DNA from: CAZVEE01 sp964625525
GTDB taxonomy: Bacteria; Pseudomonadota; Alphaproteobacteria; JAJFIK01
Length of the DNA stretch: 41,135 bases
Reading direction: 5' to 3'
Assembly (NCBI GenBank): GCA_964625525.1
Contig: CAZVEE010000027.1
Location: forward strand, 1-41,135
The notes under the pieces were generated by a model. That model was not told where the DNA came from. It saw only the letters and a program-made list of their open reading frames with translations, and did not search any database. The translations under genes and the position numbers were made by a program. The number at the start of each line of letters is the position of its first letter. Position 1 is the stretch's first letter. Of this stretch, positions 1 to 7,374 are shown in pieces.

Positions 1-12
1 TCTCAACAGACC

Positions 13-119
13 CTAGAGCCGTTTCAATGAAAACCAGATCATTGAAACGGCTCTCAGTCCTTACTTTGACGCGCTTTCCGGGCGGAAAACCGCACACACT
101 TTTCCTGAAAGCGCTCTAG
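13..119 (+). repeat. Palindromic repeat element, copy 1 (107 bp)
   Basis: The unit starts CTAGAGC and ends GCTCTAG and contains two hairpins. The first pairs AGAGCCGTTTCAATGA with TCATTGAAACGGCTCT. The second pairs GCGCTTTC/GGAAAA with TTTTCC/GAAAGCGC. Near-identical units lie at 26514-26620 (same orientation) and 31067-31170 (inverted). The left end and the complement of the right end resemble each other, so the element has imperfect terminal inverted repeats, like a REP/MITE unit. It begins about 10 bp past the stop of the minus-strand RTX gene and could serve as that gene's terminator. Confidence 0.85.
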
Positions 120-129
120 GGTGCGTGGA

Positions 130-3100
130 TCAGAAGATGAAGTTGGAGTCCGTCAGCTCGCCCAGCTCCACATCTTCGATCACCAGCACATCGTCGATGG
201 CATCGAACTCCAGCCGGATGTCCTTGCCCACCTGGGTGGCCAGGGCATCAAAGGCATCCTTGTCCGCCAGCAACTGGCCAAGCAGGGAGAAGTCCAGCTG
301 GTCTTCGTCCACGTCGAAGTCCGTGATGGTGTCGAGCTCATTGCCAGTGGCGAAGCGGAAGGTATCCGCATCCTTGCCACCGGTCAGTTCATCATCCCCG
401 GCACCGCCATCGAGCAGATCCTCGCCTTTGCCGCCGTTCAGCTCGTCATCGCCGGCCCCGCCGATAAGGAAGTCATTGTCGTGATCGCCGCGCAGGTCGT
501 CGTCGCCGTCCCCGCCATTGATCACGTCCGTGCCCTTGCCGCCGCGCACGCTGTCCATGCCGTCGCCGCCGGAGATGCTGTCATCCCCGTCGTCACCGCG
601 GATGACATCATCGCCCGCGTCGCCGAACAGCGTATCGTCGCCGTCTTCGCCGCGGATGCGGTCATCGTCGGCCCCGCCATTGACTTCGTCATTGCCATCT
701 CGGCCGCGCAGACGGTCTTCGCCAGCCCCGCCGTCAAGCATGTCATCGCCGTCGCCGCCATCGAGCTTGTCGTCACCGTCCTCGCCGAAGAGCGAGTCGT
801 CATCCTCGTCGCCGCGAATTTTATCACCGTCGGCGCCGCCGAAGATGATGTCGGCACCAGCATCGCCCCTGAGCTTGTCCGCACCGCCCATGCCGGTCAC
901 CACGTCTGCCGATGTGGTCCCTTTCGGCTTGTCGTTGCCGTTGGTCAGGGTGAGCGTGAACTCACCATCATCGTTGAGGATGGTCCCGGTGGCCGTGTTG
1001 CCAAGAATGGTGGCAAAGCCGCCAGCCGCAATCGGATTGCTCAGAGTGACCTGATAGGTCTCATCCAGCTCCGGCATCATGTCGCCTGAGATGGGCAGCA
1101 CAATGAGGGCTGAGGTCTGGCCGGCGGCGAAGTTGACGCTGCCACTGGGATAGGTGCCGCCCGTGGCGAAGTCGCTCCCCCCCGCGGGTTCCGCGCCCGC
1201 ACCGGCGGATACGGTGTAATCCACCGTCACCGGCAGGCTGATATTGCCCGCGCGGCTCACTGTGAACGTGTTGATGGTGCTGCCGTCATCGCCCTCGGCC
1301 ACGCCCGTCACATTGGGCTGAATGGTCAGGATGGCCTCGGTCGGCGCAGGCTGCGGCGGCTGCACGCTACCCAGCAGGATGGTCGCCGTCGCCCCGGTCA
1401 GGGCCCCGTCCGCATCCGCAATGGCATAGGTGAACACGTCCGTACCCACATCACCGGGCACCACACCGTTAAGGCGGGTGCTCGGGTCATAAGTAAAGGT
1501 GCCATTGCTGCTGACGAACAAGGTCGCCCCGGACCCCAGCACGATCTGAGTGTTGACCAGAGACGGATTGCCAAGCACGGAGAACACTTCGATGAAGTTT
1601 CCGTCAGGATCTTCATCCACACCGTTCCCATTGTCCGCGAACAGATTGCCGTTCACGGGAGAGGTCTCGCTGCTGGCGAAGGTGTCGTCGCGTGCCACCG
1701 GGGGCGTGTTCTGGACCGGCGGCGGGGTCGGCGTGCCGGCCACCTGAATGACGACACTCTGCACGAGCGAGTCCGTCCCGCCATCCACATCGCGCACGCG
1801 CACCTGGAAGCCGTCCGCCGTCGTGGCGGAACCGTCATGCTCGTAGCTGATCAGACCCGCATTCAGATCGGCCTGGGTGAAGGTCTGGCCGAGGCCAAGC
1901 TGCGTCTCGCCACGCGAGATCGCGCCGTTCACGGGCAGAGTCGCGAGAGTGAAGATGATCTCCGCATCCGCATTGTCCGGATCATCCGCCGCCAGTTCCG
2001 TCGGATTGATCACCTCAATATCGCCGCGCGGCACTTCAATGCCGGTATTGGTGATGATGGTCGGCGCGAAGTTCGAGGCACCGATCGCCACGAAGATCGG
2101 CACATTGAGCGGACCCAGACCATCTTCGTCGATCACATCCACACGGAACAGATCGCTGATGGTGCCCGAGCCATCATGCACATAGCTGACATTCATGCTG
2201 TTGATGTCGCTCTGGGTGAAGGTCTCCCCCGCTTCCAGCTCGACACCGTTCAGGGTCAGGCGCCCATTGGTCGGCAGTTCCCGGATGAAGTAGCGCACGT
2301 CCGAGGGGCCGCTTTCCTCATCCACAGCCAGCAGATCGCTCGACTCGATCACATCGCTGCCGGCGGTCACCGTGAACAGACCATTATTCACCAGCAGTTC
2401 CGGCCCATCATTGGCCTGCGCCACCCAGCCATTCACCGTGATATGGCCCGGGCCCGCGCCCAGTGGGTCGGTCACGAGCAGCGTGAAATGCTCATGCTCT
2501 TCCTGAGAGCCGTCATGCACATACGTGACCCGCCCCTCATTGATGTCCTCCTGGGTGAAGGAGGTGTAGAGCTTGATCGGCTTGCCGTCGAGGAAGAGTT
2601 GGCCGTATTTGGGATCCGTGCAGAGGGTGAAGAACACCTTCTCCGGCGGATGATCCGCATCGAACGCTTCCAGCACCAGCGGCGACACCACTGTCGTGCC
2701 ACCTTCGGTCAGCATCAGCAGGTCATGGCTGACAATGATCGGTGCGTCGTTCACCGGACGCACATGGATCTCGAACGTACCGTCGTGGAAGCCGGTACCT
2801 TCCGGGTTCGCGACCCGGAACGTGAAGCCATCCACTGGTTCTTCCGAACCGTCATGCACATAGCGCACGAGATCATTGTTGATATCGGACTGAGTGAAGC
2901 TATCACCCGGACGCAGCGGCTTGCCGTCAAGGCGCACCTCGCCATGGCCGGGGATCGTCAGCAGGGTGAATTCTACATCACCCGGGCCGTCATCATCGTC
3001 CGTCGCTTTCAGCAGATCCGACGTGATCAGGCGACCAGCATTTTCATCCAGCCACAGATCATTGTTGGTCACGACTTTCGGCGTATCGTCCACCGGGATG

Positions 3101-5604
3101 ACCGTGAAATCGAACACCTGATCGGTCAGGCCGTCAAAGTCCGGATCGAAAATGTCGAAGGTGAAGGCATCGGTGAGCGTCTCTGACCCGTCATGGACGT
3201 AAGTGACCGCCCCTTCGTCGATATTCAGCTGCGTGAACGTCGCGCCATTGAACAGCGGCACACCATTCAGGAACAGGGTGCCGTTCTCCGGTGCATCCGT
3301 GACCGTGTAGGTCAGCTCGCTGATCAGATTGTCATTGTCGGTGGAGCGCAGAACATCATTGCTCAGCGTTACGCCCGTACCTTCGATCACGCCTTGGATC
3401 AGGTTCGTCACCAGTTCCGGCGTGTCGTTCACCGTCTCGATCCCGATGGTGAAGTTCGCCATGGTGGCGATACCGCCGGGATTGGCGACCGTGAACATGA
3501 ACGTGTCCAGATCATCTTCACCGCGGGACTCATATTCCAGGTCGCCGTTGGAGACGTTCTCCTGGGTGAACGTCATCCCCACGAGCAGCTGCACATCCGC
3601 AAGCTTGAGAATGCCGTCGGTCGGGGCCTTGATCAGCGTGTAGATGATCTCGGAATCCGGATTGTCCGGGTCGGTGGCCAGCAGGCGTGTGGCATCGATG
3701 GTCGCGGTGCCCTCTTCCACCACCGGCACGCCCACATTCACCGCCAGGAATGGCGGGTTGTTGCCGGGCACGATACCGATGGCAACGGGCACTGCGAAGC
3801 CTTCCCCGTCCGGATCGCGCAGATCCACGGTGAAGCTGTCCGCATCGGTTTCCGTCCCGTCATGCAGATAGCTGATCAGACCCTTGTCCAGGTCGTCCTG
3901 CGTGAAGGTGCCATTGGGGCCGATGGGGGCACCGCCGCGCAGCAGGATGCCGTTCGTCGGCACACTGGTCAGCTCATAGGTCAGCTCATCCGGCGTGTTG
4001 TCTACATCGCTGACACCCAGAACCGAGGACGAGATCGTCAGCTGGCCGCCTTCCGGCGCCGCAAAGCCCGAATTCACCACGAGTTCCGGCGCGTCGTTTT
4101 CCGGATCCACGGTGATCGAGAAGACTTGCTGCTGCGGGCCGACGCCAGATGGGTCAGTCACGCTGAAGGTGAAGCTGTCGGCGGTGGTCTGCGAGTCGTC
4201 GTGGAAATAGACGAGATCGCCGTCGATGATGTCCTGCTGCGTGAACGTATCGCCCAGGTTCAACGTCGTCCCCGACAGCTCCAGGCGCCCGTTTTCCGGC
4301 AGCGACAGCAGTTCAAAGATAAGCTGCGTCGGGCCGTTATTCGGGTCGGTCACGTCCAGGTCCAGATCGGAAATCACCTGGTCCATGCCCTCGGTGACCG
4401 TGATCCCTTCATTAAGGATCAAAGTCGGCGGCGTGTTCTGAATTTCGAAGGCACCGATATCCACCCGGTCGCCGCCCACGGCGTCGCCATCCACGATCCG
4501 CGGGAAGGCCACGCCGCGCTGGTCCGTCGTCAGCGGCGTATCCCCCAGTTCCGGCAGCAGGTCGCCGCCCGGGTCCACGGCAAAGCCGTTCTCGCCGGCG
4601 TCAACCGCCACCCCTTCCGGGTTGATGGCCACGGTCTCGGTGGCCCCGCCATTATCATCGAGCAGACCGCCACCGGTCAGCGGGTCCACGGCCGCGAAGA
4701 TCTGCGTCAGATCCGTTTCGATCAGGTCGCCAACACCGGCCGCCGACTCCTCGGAGAAGATGTTAACGCCGCGCGTGACCAGAATGCCGCCACCGGACAC
4801 ATCATCGAAAACCGAACCCACGGAGTTCCCGGCCAGGATGGAATTGGCCACGAACAGATCGTCGCCATTGGCCACGCCCGCGCCGATCGTGTTCGCCTTG
4901 TTGCCGGTGACCGTGCTGTTCACCAGCGCCACGGCACCGTTGAAGTTTGCGATCGCGCCGCCCGTGTTGGCTTCGTTGCCCGACAAGGTGGAGTTCAGGA
5001 TGGTGACCCGGCCTTCGTCCACGTTGAAAATGCCGCCACCGTCGGCCAGGGCGTCATTGTCCGAGATCGTGCTGTTCTCGATGCGAACGTCGCCCACATT
5101 ATAGATGGCGCCGCCGCTCTCCCCGGCCGTGTTGCCCGCCAGGGTCGAGTTGATGATCGTCAGGTCGCCCGCATTAGCGATGGCGCCGCCGTTGTCGGCG
5201 TCGCTCGCGCCCACCTCACTGTTGATGAGGGTAACGTCGGAATTCTCCCGGATCAGAATGCCACCACCGAGATTGGTGCTGCTGCCGTTGGAGATGATAA
5301 CGCCGTCGAAGGTGACTTCGGTGGGGCTCAGCGGCGTGTTGCCGGTGATGTCGAAGACGCGATCATTACCGATGCTTTCGATCGTGATGTCCGCATCGCC
5401 GTCATTGTCCAGGTCGCCATCGATAACGACGTCGTCCAGGATGTTCAGTTCGCCGGCTGACAGTGTGACCGTATCGGCGAGGCCCGGCAGGTCGAAGGTG
5501 ATGACGTCATCTTCGCCATTGATGTTTGCCAGGAAGATCGCTTCGCGCAGCGTGAAGCCGTCAAGCGGATTGTCGGAAGTCGTTGTGACGGTAAAAAGAG
5601 CCAT
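130..5604 (-). CDS. Giant RTX exoprotein: CSLREA/beta-helix, eight CSPG repeats, cadherin-like, Calx-beta, RTX
   Basis: A protein of about 1824 aa, probably secreted by a type I system and acting as a surface adhesin or matrix protein. Residues 1-390 begin with a CSLREA-type motif (TLREAI..AN) and form a right-handed beta-helix with repeated GGAI.N...L.I.NST, ending in DQRG...DIGAFE. Eight CSPG/cadherin_3 repeats follow (about 395-1285), each with a FTQ.DI..G.(V/I)Y.HDGS signature. A cadherin/VCBS-like domain (about 1290-1420), a Calx-beta domain (about 1425-1550), tandem RTX nonapeptides (GGxGDDxLxG, about 1577-1745) and an acidic C-terminal tail ending in FIF complete it. There is no Sec signal, as expected for type I export. 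The ATG at 5604 was chosen because GGGGGATGGG precedes it; an ATG at 5637 is in frame but lacks a good ribosome site. No ABC exporter or membrane-fusion protein is in the window. The ligand is unknown. Confidence 0.9.
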   Translation of the reverse strand: MALFTVTTTSDNPLDGFTLREAIFLANINGEDDVITFDLPGLADTVTLSAGELNILDDVVIDGDLDNDGDADITIESIGNDRVFDITGNTPLSPTEVTFDGVIISNGSSTNLGGGILIRENSDVTLINSEVGASDADNGGAIANAGDLTIINSTLAGNTAGESGGAIYNVGDVRIENSTISDNDALADGGGIFNVDEGRVTILNSTLSGNEANTGGAIANFNGAVALVNSTVTGNKANTIGAGVANGDDLFVANSILAGNSVGSVFDDVSGGGILVTRGVNIFSEESAAGVGDLIETDLTQIFAAVDPLTGGGLLDDNGGATETVAINPEGVAVDAGENGFAVDPGGDLLPELGDTPLTTDQRGVAFPRIVDGDAVGGDRVDIGAFEIQNTPPTLILNEGITVTEGMDQVISDLDLDVTDPNNGPTQLIFELLSLPENGRLELSGTTLNLGDTFTQQDIIDGDLVYFHDDSQTTADSFTFSVTDPSGVGPQQQVFSITVDPENDAPELVVNSGFAAPEGGQLTISSSVLGVSDVDNTPDELTYELTSVPTNGILLRGGAPIGPNGTFTQDDLDKGLISYLHDGTETDADSFTVDLRDPDGEGFAVPVAIGIVPGNNPPFLAVNVGVPVVEEGTATIDATRLLATDPDNPDSEIIYTLIKAPTDGILKLADVQLLVGMTFTQENVSNGDLEYESRGEDDLDTFMFTVANPGGIATMANFTIGIETVNDTPELVTNLIQGVIEGTGVTLSNDVLRSTDNDNLISELTYTVTDAPENGTLFLNGVPLFNGATFTQLNIDEGAVTYVHDGSETLTDAFTFDIFDPDFDGLTDQVFDFTVIPVDDTPKVVTNNDLWLDENAGRLITSDLLKATDDDDGPGDVEFTLLTIPGHGEVRLDGKPLRPGDSFTQSDINNDLVRYVHDGSEEPVDGFTFRVANPEGTGFHDGTFEIHVRPVNDAPIIVSHDLLMLTEGGTTVVSPLVLEAFDADHPPEKVFFTLCTDPKYGQLFLDGKPIKLYTSFTQEDINEGRVTYVHDGSQEEHEHFTLLVTDPLGAGPGHITVNGWVAQANDGPELLVNNGLFTVTAGSDVIESSDLLAVDEESGPSDVRYFIRELPTNGRLTLNGVELEAGETFTQSDINSMNVSYVHDGSGTISDLFRVDVIDEDGLGPLNVPIFVAIGASNFAPTIITNTGIEVPRGDIEVINPTELAADDPDNADAEIIFTLATLPVNGAISRGETQLGLGQTFTQADLNAGLISYEHDGSATTADGFQVRVRDVDGGTDSLVQSVVIQVAGTPTPPPVQNTPPVARDDTFASSETSPVNGNLFADNGNGVDEDPDGNFIEVFSVLGNPSLVNTQIVLGSGATLFVSSNGTFTYDPSTRLNGVVPGDVGTDVFTYAIADADGALTGATATILLGSVQPPQPAPTEAILTIQPNVTGVAEGDDGSTINTFTVSRAGNISLPVTVDYTVSAGAGAEPAGGSDFATGGTYPSGSVNFAAGQTSALIVLPISGDMMPELDETYQVTLSNPIAAGGFATILGNTATGTILNDDGEFTLTLTNGNDKPKGTTSADVVTGMGGADKLRGDAGADIIFGGADGDKIRGDEDDDSLFGEDGDDKLDGGDGDDMLDGGAGEDRLRGRDGNDEVNGGADDDRIRGEDGDDTLFGDAGDDVIRGDDGDDSISGGDGMDSVRGGKGTDVINGGDGDDDLRGDHDNDFLIGGAGDDELNGGKGEDLLDGGAGDDELTGGKDADTFRFATGNELDTITDFDVDEDQLDFSLLGQLLADKDAFDALATQVGKDIRLEFDAIDDVLVIEDVELGELTDSNFIF

Positions 5605-6004
5605 GATACCCATCCCCCTGTCCGGCATAAAAACCATAGGACAAGTGTTGCCGGTTACAGAACTTGCGGGAACCTAGCAAAAGCCATCCCGGAATGGAAT
5701 GGGCTGGCGCGTTGCAACTTGCGGCTTTTCGATCCCGCGTCAGGTTAATCCGGCAGCGGCGTGCCGAGTGTCGATCCGGGACAACTACATGTGTTTTCTA
5801 AAGACTTTACGACCGAAAACCCATGACCCGCGACCATGTCCGGTTCGGACATGATGCGGGCGGCCCATCGGACACAGTTCGCTCGCCCGCTGCCAATGCT
5901 GTTGGATGCGGTACCCTGATTCGGATCTTTCCGGTATGAATGCCGCCAGCACCGCACGACGTAGCGCCGCTTGGCGCGCCTGTCTTGTTCGAAAGTCACC
6001 ACCC
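5605..6004. other. Intergenic region between RTX gene and GNAT gene
   Basis: About 400 bp between divergently transcribed genes, so it should hold the promoters of both. Open frames here have no recognisable protein similarity and no ribosome site. The only clear structure is the perfect inverted repeat at 5835-5853, listed separately. Confidence 0.6.
5835..5853. promoter_or_regulatory. Operator-like inverted repeat
   Basis: CATGTCCG and CGGACATG form perfect 8-bp arms around a GTT centre. It lies 231 bp upstream of the RTX start (minus) and 151 bp upstream of the GNAT start (plus). There is no T-run, so it is more like a dimeric regulator site than a terminator. The cognate regulator is unknown. 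Confidence 0.4.
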
Positions 6005-6436
6005 ATGCGCTTTTTCATCCGCGCCATCCATGCTGGAGATCAGGCGGCCTGCGCCCGCTTGTTCGGCATCATGCGCAGCGAGATTTACGAGGCGCCCTTC
6101 CTGCCCGGCGGCCCGGAAACCGCGTGGCGGGCGGACACGCGGGGCGAGCGCGTGTTCGTGGCCCAAAATGGGACATGTTTGGTGGGCTTTGCCAGCCTGT
6201 GGCCGGATCCCCCGTTTCTGCATCTGCTGGCGGTGGACCCGGGCTTTCGCCGGCACGGGGTGGCCCGTGCCCTGACGCAGGCCGTGATGAAGGCCGCCGG
6301 CGGCCCGGTCGATCTCAAAGTCGATCCCTGGAACGCGGGCGCGCTGGCCTTTTATGACACACTCGGCGGGCGGGTGGTGGACCGACACGATACAGGCCCC
6401 GCGCCGTGGATCCGTGTGCGGATCGGCGCCCTATAA
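6005..6436 (+). CDS. GNAT family N-acetyltransferase
   Basis: A single-domain, 143-aa acetyltransferase of the Gcn5-related family, which transfers acetyl from acetyl-CoA to an amine; the acceptor cannot be predicted. Motif A is visible as FLHLLAVDPGFRRHGVARAL (residues 71-90), with RRHGVA as the CoA pyrophosphate loop. Motif B follows with N110 and the F116-Y117 pair typical of the family. The start at 6005 matches the beginning of the fold. An upstream in-frame ATG at 5906 would add 33 residues unlike any GNAT N-terminus. It converges on the SDR gene, leaving 45 bp between stop codons. Confidence 0.82.
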   Translation: MRFFIRAIHAGDQAACARLFGIMRSEIYEAPFLPGGPETAWRADTRGERVFVAQNGTCLVGFASLWPDPPFLHLLAVDPGFRRHGVARALTQAVMKAAGGPVDLKVDPWNAGALAFYDTLGGRVVDRHDTGPAPWIRVRIGAL

Positions 6437-6460
6437 TGGGACATATCCATTTCGGTTTTT

Positions 6461-6502
6461 CCCAGTCCACCCCCCCTTTTTTCAGTCCACACCCCCTTTT
6501 TT
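6461..6502. repeat. 20-bp tandem duplication across the SDR stop codon
   Basis: Two adjacent 20-bp units (6461-6480 and 6481-6500) share CAGTCCAC followed by a C-run and T-run, with three mismatches, and a partial third unit follows. The minus-strand SDR stop (6482-6484) lies inside the second unit. Confidence 0.7.
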
Positions 6503-7345
6503 CAGTCCCATACGCCCGGCCATCAGACGATCGAGCCAGCGGTCGGGCAACAGGCGCGGCAGCGTCCAGAAGCTGAATTTGTTTGCCAGCGCCACATAGC
6601 GCGCCTTGGGCAAGGTCGCCGTCAGGCCCTCATACACGAGCGCCGCAATGTCCTCCGCCGGCAGCGCCCCTTCGCGGCCCCGCGCCAGGAAGTCGCCCAG
6701 CACCCGTTTGAGCATGGGGTAGTAGTCCGTGTCGCGGAACCGCTCCACGTCCTCGTCTTCCAGCTTGTCCCAAATGGCTGTCTTGATCGGGCCGGGCTCG
6801 ATCACCACCACATCGATCCCGTAGAGCATCAACTCCCGGCGCAGACCATCGGAGAGCGCCTCCAACGCGTGCTTGGACGCCGCATATTGCGCGTTGAAAG
6901 GGGCGACCAGACGTCCCGCGACGGACGAAATATTGATGATCCGTCCCGGGCGCTCGCGCGGCGGCAGGGAGGCGCCCAAAAGCGGCAGAAAGGCCTGCGT
7001 CACCACGAGCGGCGCGATCGTGTTCACTTCCAGCTGATACCGGAACTGGTCGGGATCGGCATGCATCAGCGGAGCAGCCACCGCCATGCCCGCGTTGTTC
7101 ACCAGCCCAAACAGCCCCTCGGTACCCACGGCCTGTTCCACCGCCTCGGCCGCTGCGTGCACCGCCCGCTCGTCCGTAACATCAAGAATAAGCGGCACAT
7201 AGGCCTCGCCCAACTCCGCCGACAGCGCCTGAGCATCCTCGCGTTTGCGCACACTGCCGAACACGCGATAGCCCTTGGCCACCAGGTCCACCGCCACGGC
7301 ACGCCCAATCCCTGTGGACACGCCCGTTACCACCACCGCTTTCAT
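6482..7345 (-). CDS. Short-chain dehydrogenase/reductase (SDR family)
   Basis: A 287-aa classical SDR that would oxidise or reduce a carbonyl/hydroxyl with NAD(P)(H); substrate not predictable. The cofactor glycine motif is TGVSTGIG at residues 7-14. NNAG is at 83-86, the catalytic Ser at 140/141 (NISS), and the YAASK box has Y154 and K158. The Arg/Lys residues after beta-2 (SVRKRED) favour NADPH. An AGGGGAGGA ribosome site precedes the ATG. It starts 29 bp after the GDPD/PLC gene on the same strand, so the two are probably co-transcribed. The last codons and stop sit in a 20-bp duplication that may have set the present C-terminus. Confidence 0.88.
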   Translation of the reverse strand: MKAVVVTGVSTGIGRAVAVDLVAKGYRVFGSVRKREDAQALSAELGEAYVPLILDVTDERAVHAAAEAVEQAVGTEGLFGLVNNAGMAVAAPLMHADPDQFRYQLEVNTIAPLVVTQAFLPLLGASLPPRERPGRIINISSVAGRLVAPFNAQYAASKHALEALSDGLRRELMLYGIDVVVIEPGPIKTAIWDKLEDEDVERFRDTDYYPMLKRVLGDFLARGREGALPAEDIAALVYEGLTATLPKARYVALANKFSFWTLPRLLPDRWLDRLMAGRMGLKKGGVD

Positions 7346-7374
7346 CGCGTCCTCCCCTGAGGTCCTTTTTCATT

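Noticed and set aside
13..119. CRISPR array
   Set aside because: The repeat units are single, dispersed and internally palindromic, with no regularly spaced spacers.
3193..5460. Long plus-strand open frame opposite the first RTX gene
   Set aside because: It is antisense to a well-supported multi-domain protein. Its translation is low-complexity His/Val/Arg/Ala with no family pattern, and open antisense frames are expected in GC-rich repetitive DNA.
5906..6004. Earlier start for the GNAT gene
   Set aside because: The extra 33 residues do not resemble any GNAT N-terminus and overlap the promoter region.
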